Below are positions 11,670 to 24,150 of a DNA stretch of 64,000 bases, piece after piece. The position numbers and the translations under genes were made by a program. Where the stretch lies: contig KQ965741.1 in the NCBI GenBank assembly GCA_001574975.1, positions 248,001 to 312,000 of the forward strand, in the 5' to 3' direction. Numbering within the stretch: position 1 is the stretch's first letter; every line of letters begins with the position of its first letter. The notes beneath the pieces were generated by a model. It was given only the letters and a program-made list of their open reading frames with translations, did not search any database and had not been told where the DNA came from. This stretch comes from Gonapodya prolifera JEL478 (lineage: Eukaryota > Monoblepharomycota > Monoblepharidomycetes > Monoblepharidales > Gonapodyaceae).

Positions 11670-12093
11670 GCGCCGTACGCGGGGCCAGAAGGGAGGGGTA
11701 CATAGAAACGAGGGAGGAGAAGAATGAATGATGACGAGTCCTTGAATTAAGTCGGTGGTTTCAGCGAGAGAAGTGAAGCACCCAACATCACTCGGACGAG
11801 CCATCATGGATGAAAAAAATTGCGTGATAAGAGTGCAAATATCTCAGCACCCTTGCCTTGAGTTCGACGCTCCGGTGGGCAAGTGTACTGTACAAAACAC
11901 CCAGCACGACATGAACCCCGTTGCCTGCACTCCCCGAATCCGGGATCGCACGGTCAAGATAACTCAATCCGGCTTCGTCGTAGTAGAATGCGATCCGGAA
12001 TGTGCGGGAGCTCGTCCGATCACGTTCACTTGGTTGGGGCTGCGGTCGCTTCACCTTCACTCACTACCACCACTGATCTCTCCCACCCTCACA
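11670..12093. other. Intergenic, upstream of COQ6
   Basis: No supported gene. The stretch just before the COQ6 ATG is C/T-rich (12050-12090), typical of a fungal promoter and 5' leader. Confidence 0.4.
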
Positions 12094-14735
12094 ATGCCGC
12101 CACGCGCACTCGCCCTGCTGCGTCCGCCGTGTCGCTCGCTCACCTCCCACTCGCATTCGCTCGCACGCACGCGCCCTTCTCGCACTCCACGCTCTCTTCC
12201 CTGCCACGCGCGCGCTCTCTCCTCCGCCTCTTCGGATCCAGAACACTTCGACGTCGTCATCGTTGGCGGTGGCGTTGCAGGAACCGCGCTGGCTGCTGCT
12301 CTCGGTGAGCTCTCGCGCCCCCTATTCACTCCCCACCCCTCCCTGACTCATCCCCGAATTCACTCACACAACGCCGCGCAATCTTATCTCCACGTTCTGA
12401 AAACAATTCATGCTGCCCCAAAATGACACGAAAGCCGTCAACCCGTCCCTGGCGCGCACTCGCGTCGCGCTGATCGAGTCAGCCGACCTCTACGTGAAAC
12501 CTGCCCACACGCCTGGCCTCTATTCGAATAGAGTCAGCTCGTATAATCCCTCGTCGGTCGAATTCTTCAAACGTGCGTAATTTTTTTTCTGTTTTTTCTC
12601 TTACCGGCTTCGTGGGTGTGTCTTGGACGTGGTGGAATCACCGATTTGAACCGGTTGAGACAAGTTTGGAATGCCCCGTGCAAGCGACACTGCACGCCAT
12701 ACACACAACGCCCGTGGTCTTTCACCGTCGCGGGCACAGAGATCCTTTTTCGATGGGAGTTGTAACATGGATCCGGATATTGAATCTCGTACCACGGAAT
12801 CCACTACGCACACCCGCACACACACACGCGCATGTAACTGCACATGTACAAGAAAGGGGACGTAGTTCGCGCCATAGGAGCGGACATCGACGTTGTCTCC
12901 CCTTTTCACTGTACTCACTTCGTCTTCTTGGTTCATGCCATCTATCTCACCTTTCTTTGTTGTCACTTTCTTCTCCCCTCCGCCCGCTCAGGTCTGGGCA
13001 TGTGGGATTCCCTCCTATCCGATCGGACGCGGGCGTTCACCAAGATGGAGGTGTGTTGCTCGTTCTTGGCAAACCTGCGCACGTTGTGACGAGTCGAACG
13101 TCCGCTTGGGCTTACTTTGTCGCGGTCACGCTTTGAACTTGTTCCTCCTTGTCCCATATTTCCACCCTTCCATTTGCCTTCCCTCCTCTCCATCACACCC
13201 TTCCTCCCCACTTACGGACCGCACCCATCCATTAGGTGTGGGACGCCGTTGGCGGCGGCCGGGTCTCCTTCCCCCCTTCCTCCTCCTCCCTCTCCGCCGA
13301 CCCCATCGCGCACATCATCGAAAACGCCGCTGTCCAAGCCGGCCTCGTCGATGTCCTCTCCCGCTCCAACCCTGGTGCACAGGTGGAGGTGTTCAATCGA
13401 AGTAAAGTCAAGGCCATCAATCGATGGGAGGCGCCTCAAGTCCTGGGACGGCCCGCGGGGGAAGGGAAGGGGAGAGACTTTTTTGATGAGTTGGAGTGGC
13501 CAGAGGTCGTGCTGGAGTCGGGAAAGAGGGTCAAGGCGCGGTTGCTGGTGCGTGTTACGTCCAAGTGTTCTTGTGCACGTCCGGTTGCCACACGCCGCGC
13601 TTGCCTTCCCTTTGCCCGTCGAACCTCCAACCGCCCAGGTCGGCGCGGACGGGGCCACCTCGCGCGTGCGGCAGTTCGCCAACGTGGACTTTTTCGGATG
13701 GGACTACGACCAGCGCGGCGTCGTCGCAACCCTGCGCGTGGACCCAGCTGACGAGAACGTTACGGCATGGCAGAGGTTTTTGCCGACGGGGCCGATTAGC
13801 ATGTTGCCGGTGAGGACGGGGTTGGCCCTCTCATGTATGGGAGTTCTCACTGTTCTCATATTCTAACCCACCAACACCCTACACCCCTGCCAAAGCTCGC
13901 ACCCGGGTACAGCTCGATGGTGTGGTCGACCACTCCCGCGCTCGCGCAAGTCCTGCCCAAACTACCCCCCGCGACATTCACCACGCTCGTCAACGCCGCG
14001 TTCCGTAACGCTCTCCCCGACTTGTCTTTCCTCACATCGCACGTCCTGCGCGAGTACGGGGGTGTGGCGGTGGCGGGCGGTGCGGGCGCGGAGCAGGTCG
14101 ATTTGGATGCAGAAGCGCGGTGGGGACGGCAGATCCTCCCGCCGGCAATCAATTGGGGGCCCCACCCCAACCCCCCAGAGGTCCTTGACGTGCAAGAAGG
14201 CTCGCGCGCGCCGTTTCCGTTGAGGTTGCGGCATTCGCAGCGCTACGTTACGGAGCGGGTCGCGCTTGTTGGGTGAGTTTCGTGTGCGTGTTGCTCTCGT
14301 TTGAAGGCTTGTGCTGATGTTCGAAGTGCAGGGACGCGGCACATCTGGTGCACCCCCTGGCGGGGCTCGGGTTGAACTTGGGTTTGGGAGACGTACAGGC
14401 GCTGGCAGTGGTTTTGGGTGAGGCGGTGGAGAATGGGGGGGATTTGGGTAGGTGGAGTGCATCTGTATCTCTGTGTTATCATTTTACAGACGTGTTTGCC
14501 CCATCGCGACCACTCCTCACCCCATCAAGGTTCCATCCACGTGCTTCAAAACTACGCGTCGTCGCGGTACGTCCCCAACCTCCTCACGCTGGGCGTGGTT
14601 GACGCGTTCAAGTTTCTCTTCTCCACCGATGCGCCCCCACTGGCGTGGTTGCGGTCCGCGGGGATGGACGCCTTCGACGCGTTCGAGCCCGTAAAGAGAG
14701 TGGCGATGCGGTTTGCGAGTGGGAAGTTGTTGTGA
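12094..14735 (+). CDS. COQ6: Ubiquinone biosynthesis monooxygenase COQ6
   Basis: FAD-dependent monooxygenase that hydroxylates the C5 position of the ubiquinone ring on the matrix side of the mitochondrial inner membrane, in the CoQ synthome. ATG at 12094 starts an Arg/Ser-rich, acid-poor presequence. Then comes the dinucleotide-binding motif [19 protein letters not shown]. Eight exons join in phase: 12094-12304, 12435-12572, 12992-13050, 13236-13547, 13639-13809, 13896-14272, 14332-14447 and 14530-14735. Key blocks are [20 protein letters not shown] (the DG motif), [32 protein letters not shown] (second FAD motif) and C-terminal [17 protein letters not shown]. The third intron (12573-12991) holds a CA-rich microsatellite near 12808-12830. 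The 86-bp gap to the next ATG suggests tightly packed transcription units. Confidence 0.92.
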
Positions 14736-14820
14736 TGTGTGAATGAAAATTAAATGTACATTTGCTCCACTTGAATTGCTGCGGCCTCGAGTTGCAGACC
14801 CACTGCATCCGTTTATCACG

Positions 14821-16698
14821 ATGGACGACGATGATTTTATGGTGAGGTGACCGCGCGGACTCTGCCCAGATGAAAATGATCGAAAGGGAGGGCTGTCGCT
14901 CCGCGTCCGGTCCTGACGGTTTCGATTCGCCCACGGTAACACCAAGGTGGAGGACAACGACGACAACTTCGACTTCGAGTACGAAGACGAGGAAGAGGAT
15001 GATGGAGCAGACGTCGGGCTGGAGAACAAGTACTACAATGCGAAAGGTGTGTCGGATTCACGTTGCCGAATGTTGTACCATGTTGGTTTGACCTTGTTTT
15101 TGGCCATGCAGGGATGAAAGAGGATAGCCCTGAGAAGGCGCTCAAGGAGTTCCGTGGCGTTGTCGATGCGGAGGGGTCCGATAAGGGTGATTGGTGAGCG
15201 AGATCGGTTGTGTCGGTGGAGCACAGGATCAAGGACCTCACCCACGTCTCGGCCGCGTCGCGCAGGGGGTTCAAGGCCCTGAAGCAGATGGTGAAAGTAA
15301 CGTTTAAGATGGAGCACTACGCCAACTGCCTCACGTACTACAGCGAGCTGCTGGTGTACACCAAGACCATCACGAAAAACTATGCCGAGAAGTCCATTAA
15401 CAACACACTCGATTTCGTGAGCGGGTCAGCAGATATGGATTTCTTGGAGAATTTTTACTCCACGACGCTCCAGGCACTTGAGGAGGCCAAGAATGATGTG
15501 GGTTGTTTGTGGTCATTCTGGTAGCAGAGCCCCGTTCTCAAAAATTGTCACCACGGTCTCTGCAATAACAACCAGCGTCTCTGGACCAAGACGAATTTGA
15601 AGCTAGCCAAACTGTGGCTTGACCGACAGGAGTACAACCGGCTGAACCGGATCCTGCGCCAGCTCCACCAAAGCGTTGCCAACGACAAGGGATCCGACGA
15701 CCAGCGCAAGGGAACTTTGCTCCTTGAGATTTTTGCCATCGAGATCCAGATGCACACCGAGACGCGGAACAACAAGAAGCTGAAGCAGCTGTACCACCAA
15801 TGCCTCAGCGTCAAGTCGGCGATTCCGCACCCGAGGATCATGGGCGTCATTCGCGAGTGTGGTGGCAAGATGCATATGGGCGAGAAGGAATGGGAGAAGG
15901 CCCAGACGGATTTCTTCGAGGCGTTCAAGAACTACGACGAGGCGGGGAGTCCGCAGCGAATACAGTGTCTCAAGTGGGTGGCATGTGTTCGTGGTGCTGT
16001 TCCTTTCTTCAAATCTTTGCATTCAATTACCTCAGGTATCTCGTGCTGGCAAACATGTTGACAGAGTCCCAGATCAATCCTTTCGACTCGCAGGAAACGA
16101 AACCGTAAGTTGAGGCGCAATTATTTAGTACTCTACCTTCTGCCAAACTATTCTTTCGTTACAGCTACAAAAACGACTCTCAGATAGCTGCCATGACGAA
16201 TCTCGTCAACGCTTATCAGCGAAAAGACATTCGCGAATTCGAAAAGATTTTAAAGGGTGAGAAACAACTGAGACTATCAACACTACAAAATATTCCATCA
16301 CATCCTCACGTGATAGAGAACCGCGAAAGCATTATGGGCGACAGCTTTATTCGCCAGTACATCGATGACGTCCTTCGCAACATTCGATTGCAGGTGGTGA
16401 TTCGACTGATTAAGCCCTACACACGGATCGAGATTCCATTCGTCTCCAAGGTATGCTTTCCAGCAACTCAGACTTTGTTTCGGCGATTCTTACGCATTTG
16501 GAACTGACACAGCACCTGAACATCTCAAACCATGAGGTGGAAGACCTCTTGGTAAGTCTCATCCTGGATCAGAAAATTGAAGGTCGAATCGACCAGGTGA
16601 ATCAGAGGCTCGAGCTGCAACGCGAATCTGCCGGTGATCTGCATGGAGGTTTGGATAAGTGGTCCAACCAAATCGCCAACTTACATAGGACTGTGTAA
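14821..16698 (+). CDS. CSN2: COP9 signalosome subunit 2
   Basis: Scaffold subunit of the COP9 signalosome, which removes Nedd8 from cullin-RING ligases. Nine exons give about 437 aa, close to the ~443 of animal CSN2: 14821-14841, 14947-15046, 15112-15193, 15266-15497, 15576-15973, 16036-16104, 16165-16256, 16317-16450 and 16513-16698, all in phase. The acidic N-terminus ([24 protein letters not shown]) is diagnostic. The helical repeat region contains [30 protein letters not shown] and [12 protein letters not shown]. The PCI part has [35 protein letters not shown] and [20 protein letters not shown]. The GTAAGT inside [10 protein letters not shown] is coding, not a donor. Confidence 0.95.
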
Positions 16699-16901
16699 GT
16701 GCCTTTATTGAGTGCATCGACTCCCCAGTCACATCACTCATTCTTTTCGGCCCTATGCTTCACACTATAGCATAAACAAATGTGTGTGATCTGTATGATC
16801 TGTAAATGAAACGAAAGATCGTGATTGAGTCAAACAAAATTGGGGGGAAGAGAACTTGTGTTGATACATTAGAGAATGGGCTCTCACTAGAAGTCAACAT
16901 T

Positions 16902-19900
16902 ATGAAGTTGACCATCGCGGAGGCGTACGCGGAGTTAGGCGTTCCAGAATCTTCTTCTCTGCAAGAATGCAAGACGGCCTACAAGCGGCTTGCTCTACTT
17001 CATCATCCGGATAAGAATCCAGGTGGGTCCTTTCAAAATTCACCCATTCCCTCTTTGATTCTGCGTCCAACCACCTTCCCATTCGCTGAAACGTTTGTTT
17101 TCTCTCTCGGATAATGTGTTTCCTTGCTAGATGCCGAGGAAGAAGCCAAATTCAAGTTCCAACGGGTTGCTGCAGCATACCAGAAGCTGGAGAAGCACCA
17201 CAGCGGGGCACCAGACTCCGACGATGAACTTGGAGATGAAGACTCTGAAATGGTTCGGTGGCAATCATCTTATGTTGCAACTCGCTCGAGTTATTTCATA
17301 ATGACTGTGCTCCTAGTTCGCAATGGACCTATTCTCCATGCTGTTCGCAGATTTGATGAGTAAGTGCTTTGCACCCTCAGAAACCCAACCGTATTTCTCG
17401 TATTTGTGATTTTCATGGGCTTTAGATAGCGGTTCTCGATCAAGCCGCCGAGGGAAAGGTTTGTTAATTGAACACAAAACGTGAAGCAACCAGGCTCTCA
17501 ATCTTTTCCCCGTAGGCCCATTCTTTTCCGGACTCGGTGGATTTGGTGGAATGGGAGGCTTCGGGGGAGAACATATAATGATCATCAACGGAGTGCCAGT
17601 CGTGATCGGAGGAGATGATGGACGACGCCAGTCCAGGGGTAGCTACAGAGGTCGCGGAAAACCAAACAGTAGCAGCAGAGGAAGGGGACGAGCTTCTAGA
17701 GGGGGAAGCGGTGGCTTTGGTGGTGGCAGACAGGGGTTCCCAGGAGGGTTTGGAGGTTTCGGTGGACCATTCGGAGGCCCGTTTGGCGCACCGTCATTTT
17801 TTGATGTGGATGACGACGAAGATCTGTACGACTACGAAATGGACAGCGATGATGACGAAGATGGCAGTGACTTCACAACGGACGATGAGTACGATGATGA
17901 CGACGATGAAGACGACGAAGATGAAGAAGACGATATTGGGTCTCGCTTTAGCCAGCAGTCGCAGAATAGGAGTGGTGGAGCTCGGAGCAATGTGGAAAAA
18001 GCAGCTGAGGCAGAACGATTGAGGAAACAAAAGGCGGAACAGCAAGAGAAGCGTGAGTAGCCTTGCGTCCTCCCCTGCCACTTGAACTTACAGTTGGAAA
18101 CAAACAATACTTGTCTAGTTGCAAAAGAACGGACCATAAAAGAGGTAAGGGAGCGGCAACGACTTGCAGCGAAAACCGAAGCCAGTAAGCTCACCGGAAA
18201 TGTGCGCATTGCGATAAGCTTCTGAGATTTTGTCTCCGAAGATCGCAGGGCTCAAGAAGGACGATCCCAAGCGTTCAGACAGGCGGAACAAGGAGATGTG
18301 GAAGGCCTTCGGGTATCAATCTCAGTCGGAAAGGTTCGGGTGTCGGGCTTTGAATTCCTCGATCGGAGTATGCAATTCAGCAATGGGGGTGAGACTCTTC
18401 TCCACATCGCCTGTCGCATTGGATCAATTGAAATGGTGTCTATGCTGTTGGCGCACGGTAGGTTGCAAAGTATTGCTTTCCGTATTCAGTGAGAATTAAT
18501 CCCTCCATTAAAATTAAGGTGCAAGCGTTACTGACCCGGACGCTGAGAATCACCTACCCACACATGTTGCCGCAATGAATGGACGTGTGGATGTTCTTCG
18601 CCATCTTTTGGATCGTGGCGCAAGCATTGATCCAAGGGATGGACAGAAACGAACTCCTTTATTTCTTGCAGGGATGGCAGGCCAAGTTGGAGCATTCAAG
18701 CTTTTGCACGATCGCGGAGCCCGGGTTGGGGTTACTGATGCAAATGGGAAAAACGGTGGGTGTATTTCTTTTGGGACGAAACATATTCCACCACCAATTG
18801 GAGTGGACATATGTGCACAGTAAGAGACACCATTGAGGGGGAAATACGGCAGAACAAGAAGCAGGCGCGAAGTGAGGAACTTCGAGAGATTGTGAATGTT
18901 ATCAACGCAGCATCTCCAAAGCAGCAGCCTAAGTCGAAAGGCAAGAAAGAGAAAGAGCTCGATCGGATGCGACGCGAAATGGACGAAAGGCTTTCTGCTG
19001 AACAGGTAGGATACAACACCACACCGGGATACATGTTTTCCCTGATCATGAAATTGAACAGGCGAAGCGTGGCCGGACAGAAACAGAGGAGCCAAACGTT
19101 GAGCATCCAGAGGCCGAAATGGAGAAGGAGGAAACGGATCATCGGCAAAAAGAACCTTCGGGAGACCAATTCGAAAGCGAAGAACTGGAAAAGGAAGAGC
19201 AGGATCAGCCTCCCGCAGAGTCGCAAAATTTGGGAGACCAAATAGAAAGGGAGCGACTGGAAAAGGAAGAATGGGATCGAGCTCACCGAGAGGCGCAGAA
19301 TAGACAAAAAGCCGACGATGAAACCCTGTCGCGGGCGCAAAGGAAGTTGCGGGCTCAGCAGGCGAGCGCAGATGCAATCTCTGGAATCGCGGAACCTCAG
19401 AGAGCTCCCCAACACACCAATCCAAAGACCAAGAAACAGCAAAACTTAAAATCCGAGAAGGGTGCAGCAAAGGCTCCGTCTGGTGGACACATCAACGGAT
19501 CAAACAATACTACAGTACACAATGTCAATAGCAAAGGAGAAACGGCAACGTCCCGTGCTCTCGCAAGTGCTCCTGTACCCGATTTCTCTGCATCTGAAAG
19601 TGGTTTTGAGGTTCCCCGATCCTCTTCATCGTCCCCTGATGATTTATCCTCAATGATTTTCGAAGCTGACGTCGCTGGCCTTGTCAGTATGGGGTTCAGT
19701 GCTGTGCGTGCGACAAAGGCTTTGCGAGAAACTGGCGATGTCTACCAGGCGCTCGACTATCTTCTAGCGAATAGCGATGAAGCTGAAGCACCGGTTCCAT
19801 CGACCCTCGATGTGCCCCCGCCTGCGAATCTTCAGGTTTATGATAACCCAACCACCCACGTCAACAAACACACTCCTTTACCTGAGGTGATTTTACCTGC

Positions 19901-20515
19901 TGCTGTGGGTAGTGAGTCCCCGGATACAGCGTCCTATAACTCGACCTTTTGGGTGAGTGTCAATATAGTGTTTGTCCTGCCAATTGTTCTCAGTGATTTC
20001 TTTTATAGGCAGCACAGTTGAGATACGGAACAGACTATGGCCCTGCCTTCAGCGGAAATTTGTCCGAAAATCAACTCCCGGAAATTTCAAAACGAGACGA
20101 TCCTCCATTTAGCGGAAATATGCCCGAAAAGCAGCTGCCGGAGGTATCAAAAAGTGATGGTGGTGCCGCCTCTTTTAAACGAGGGGAACCATCAGGCGAG
20201 CAGCACTCAAGGGCACGGACTTTGCAACGAAAACCATCACTCAAGGAAAATTCCGAAGCAATCTTGACAGGCGATATCGTCTCCGAGAGTTACGGCCAAA
20301 CAGCAAAAGGTTCGATCCCAAGCAGCGCCGAATCACACCCGAGGGCAAACCCCAAAACGAAGTTCTCGCGTCCCTGCTATTTCTGGGCAAAAGGACTTTG
20401 CTCAAAAGGCGACACTTGTACATTTTCCCACTGCTCGCCTCAAAATGGTGAAGGTTACACCGGTCATGCGAAACCAATAAGGGGAGGATTCCGAGGCCGC
20501 GGAGGGCGACGTTGA
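16902..20515 (+). CDS. Multidomain protein: J domain, Gly-rich/acidic, ankyrin, coiled coil, UBA, CCCH zinc finger
   Basis: About 980 aa in eleven exons. In order: a J domain (AEAYAELGVPESSSLQECK...HHPDKNPG) with the Hsp70-activating HPD; a FAMDLFSMLFADLM helix; a Gly/Phe/RGG stretch (17530-17800); an acidic Asp/Glu run (17805-17935); a charged helix; ankyrin repeats (GGETLLHIACRIGSIEMVS, AENHLPTHVAAMNGRVDVLR, QKRTPLFLAGMAGQVGAFK); a long Glu/Lys-rich coiled coil; a UBA domain (VAGLVSMGFSAVRATKALRE...YQALDYLLAN); and a CCCH finger (CYFWAKGLCSKGDTCTFSH), ending TAG at 20515. Nearly all junctions keep phase; the one near 18185-18249 is off by a base in my reading. An upstream in-frame ATG at 16806 would add 32 residues. 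The likely role is an Hsp70 co-chaperone linking ubiquitin and RNA; this is inference. Confidence 0.8.
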
Positions 20516-20745
20516 ATAGATATCCCGAAATTTTGTTTTAGCGTTGTGCATATGAAATTTTCCAACAAATGAAGAATATTAGGATTGCCGTGTAGGATGC
20601 GGTGCGGTGTGCGGGTGCTGAGTGGTGTCCCATCACCTCGTCTCCCGTCTTCCGCCATCGGGAAAATCCGGCCCCAAGAACCTGATTGCTGTGACAGCGC
20701 TCGCAGCGTATCGCCTGCGAAGCGAGACTGGTCTGGTCGTGCGGC

Positions 20746-21729
20746 ATGGCGGCCGAACCTGAAACACTAGCACCGCAACCAAGAAAAAGTGGTGGACCCT
20801 ACGTGTTTCCTCTGCCCCGAGTATCCACTCCTAGTCAAGCACCAAAGCGTCCGCGGCGTTTTTTTGGCGGTCCACGAAGAGGCTCTGCAGCATCCTTGGA
20901 GAGCGAAGCATCACTTGAAGATGACTCGTGAGCGTCTCGCTGGTATTGCTTCGTAACGATAGCGGCGCTTTGTTCATATTTGTGACCCTGACGCTCCAAG
21001 AATCCTCGAAAGTGACGCCTACGCCGAGTTTTTGTCCTTGATATCTCGCCCTTCTGCTATTTTTGAGACACTCACGGGCCAGCGGAATCACTCACACCAC
21101 GGCATACCGCCATTTATTCGAAGAAAGTCCAGTGTGCCAAAGATCTTCATGACAGCAGATGACGAGGAGGAAGCTCCCCCTCCGGTTAGCGACATTCCAG
21201 GTCGTCCGGAACTCAACAGAACTCCATTTCGACCGGACCCTACTCAGAACAACAAGAAAGAAGACAGTCCATTACATTCGCCGTGTTGGTACCTTCGCGT
21301 CTTTTGAACACTCTCTTGCTTTGGGCTAATTACTAATCTCCTGTTGCAGCAATTTCATCTCCAATAACGCGTGCTAGAAATCCCGTCGCTTTGAACAGCC
21401 CCTTCACGCAGAGGAAGCGAGCTGGTGGTTCGGAGAATGTCCAGCCAGTACGGGTGCAACCCTTGAAGGCGAGCCCACCGGCACCACTCTCCCCTGTTGG
21501 ACTTCCTGGTGGGGCAGAACTTGGATTATTGGCACCATCTCCCCCCCCTGTGGATTTGTATTCCCATGCAACGTCACAGACACAACTACACAAGCAACAT
21601 GAACATACTATAACAGTTCCGCTAAAGTCGGGGACGGAATCCACAGGAGAGACGTCAAAGCAAAAGTACAGAGGCCGCTCTTTGAGTGCTGGTGACATCT
21701 TTGCAAAGCTTTTCCGTCAAGCACCTTGA
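20746..21729 (+). CDS. Hypothetical Ser/Pro-rich protein
   Basis: Three exons. ATG at 20746 (MAAEPETLAPQPRKSGG) leads to PKRPRRFFGGPRRGSAASL and a GTGAGC donor at about 20930. The second exon (from about 20985) contains ESDAYAEFLSLISRPSAIFE and KIFMTADDEEEAPPPVSDIP. The third, after CAG at about 21350, starts ISSPITRARNPVALNSPFT and ends SAGDIFAKLFRQAP, stop. About 270 aa, mostly disordered, rich in Ser/Pro/Arg with many SP/TP pairs that could be kinase sites. Only the short helical DAYAEFLSLISRPSAIFE and C-terminal AGDIFAKLFRQ look structured. No family recognised. It lies between the J-domain gene and RPN5 on the same strand. Confidence 0.6.
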
Positions 21730-21952
21730 GGGTATTGTTGAATACTGTATATAGAGCAAGCTGCATTCGATTGAACATTCCAATATTTTCGTTTACAATA
21801 AATTTGCTACTGTGAGGCGATTGTTGATAATTGTAATAGAATGTCCACTATGCAGTTCTGTTGCGGCGCGAGTGTCAAATTCAGTCGGAGAGAAAGCCGG
21901 CTTCACTTGCGTTAGCACAACCTTCCCATCCTCTCGAAACAACTCTCACAAC

Positions 21953-24107
21953 ATGGCCACTGACGGAATATCTGAACCCAAGGTTTTTACAAAGCATTTT
22001 CTTAATTCATCTCTTCAGCTGTCGCGGGCTATAACAAATGATCCGTTTCTCGGCAACCCATCTTCACCGTTGACTTGTCGATCAGATTGAGAAGGATTGG
22101 TCCAAGGAGGTCGATGAGATTCTTCCCAAAGCGGTTGCACTTGCAAAAGTTCGTGAGCATGCTTGTATTTTCGCTTTTAGTGTCGTTATAACCTTGCGGC
22201 GACCAACAGGAATCCAAACTGCAGGAAGCGCTGGAGCAACTGCTGACTTTGGAAAAGCAAACTCGGAGTGTGCGTTTCCTCACTATTTACATTATATTTC
22301 ATTTTCCTTTACAGTGGAGGTTGGGCATTTGCAGTCGGCGGATGTCCTCTCGAATGGACGGGTGCTTGTTCAAATTGTTACCCTCATTCACGACGCAAAA
22401 GACTGGAAGCAACTTAATGAATACGTGACTCTGCTTTCAAAAAAGCATGGCCTTCTCAAAGGGGTTAGTTCAGTATGTCGATGTGGGAGAATGTTTGAAG
22501 TCACCATTCAAGTTTAGGCGGTCTCGAAAATGGTACAACAAGCGATGACGTATCTGGAGTCAACTCCTGATAAACCAACAAAGCTGGAATTGATTGAAAC
22601 TCTTCGGACCGTGACGGAAGGAAAGGTACCTTCAGAACAACTTCGCGCTCATGAACTTTTCAAGACTTCCCACTCCTAGATATTTGTTGAAGTTGAACGA
22701 GCGCGACTTACGAGGATGCTCTCAAAAATTAAAGAGGATGAAGGCAATATCAACGATGCGACCGAAATCCTTCACGAGTTGCAGGTGCATAAACTCGTTT
22801 CACGTTGTATTCTCCGGAACCCCAAAACTTGTTTCTCAAGGTCGAGACTTTTGGCTCAATGGAGCGCAGAGAAAAAACCGACTTCATTCTCGAGCAAATG
22901 CGATTGAGCCTGCTCAAGCGGGACTTCACACGACTGCAGATTATCAGTCGTAAAATTAGCATCAAGTATTTCGATGACGCTGCAAATGAGGTAAATTACA
23001 TTGGAGTTGAGTCGAAGTGGTTGATGTGACTTTATGTTCTGTTGTGCAGGATTTGAAATTGCGGTTCTACGAGATCATGATTCAGCACGCTTTACATGAG
23101 GAGAACTTCCTCAATGTGACGAAGTACTATCGCCAAGTATATAATTCAAAGACGGTGAAAGAGGATGACTCGAAGTGGCCCGAGGTATCTTAAAAATCAT
23201 GCTTCTTCCAATGTGCCTAAACTAAGTGAATGTCGGCGTTTTAGGTGCTCAAGAATGTTGTTCTCTTCATTGTTCTCTCCCCATACGACAACGAGCAATC
23301 AGACCTCATTCATAGGATTGATGAGGACTCGAAATTGGCACAGGTCCCACAATTCAAGTAAGAGCACCCGCATTACGTTAACATAAAGGGTTTCTTCACG
23401 ATGCAAATCTTTAGAGAGTTTTTAAAGAACTTCATCACGCACGAATTGATGCGCTGGCCGAAAATTGTGGAAATTTACAGTGGCGACATTCGAAACTCAT
23501 ACGTGTTTGCAAGCACAAGTGAGGAGGGTAAAAGGCGATGGGAGCATCTTCACAAAAGGGTGATTGAGCACGTGAGCAACGGAATCGTTTGTTATCATTC
23601 TTTAGTACAATTTACGATACATTCAACGGTGCTGGTTACAGAACATTCGGGTCATTGCGAAGTACTATCAACGAATTACCTTCAAACGACTGACGCAGTT
23701 ATTAGACTTGTCACCGGCGGTAAGTTGAGTAATTCCACTCGTATTGATAGAGAATGACTCATACTTCTCAAACATCACCATAAAGGATGCGGAAGAATAT
23801 CTCTCAAAATTGGTTGTCTCCAAAACCATCCATGCGAGGATCGACCGACCAGCTGGGATAATCACATTTGTGTCTCGAAAGGATCCGAACAGCATTTTAA
23901 CGTCGTGGTCACACAGTGTGAATGAAGTTTTGGAGCTTATTGCGAAAGTGAGTTGGACTTCACATCACCCGAAGGACAAAAGAAGAGTTTTACATCTCCT
24001 CCTCCTCCCTCCTCGGTCGGCCCCACAAAAAGACGACACATTTGATAGCGAAGGAGGAAATTGTACACAGTGCCAAACTCAGCAAACGAGTGGGTGCAGC
24101 AGAATAA
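21953..24107 (+). CDS. RPN5: 26S proteasome regulatory subunit RPN5 (PSMD12)
   Basis: PCI-domain subunit of the 19S lid, a scaffold around the Rpn11 deubiquitinase. ATG at 21953 ([10 protein letters not shown]). Many short exons follow the PSMD12 order: [181 protein letters not shown] and [12 protein letters not shown] last exon (from about 24055) reads [17 protein letters not shown] then TAA at 24107. The protein looks complete. It is convergent with the RBM5-like gene, only 43 bp apart. Confidence 0.93.
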
Positions 24108-24150
24108 TGAATATATCCAATCATTTGTACATAGCCCACACGCTTCAATT

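Noticed and set aside
16549-16560. Possible intron donor GTAAGT in CSN2
   Set aside because: Reading through gives the conserved [20 protein letters not shown] block, so it is coding.
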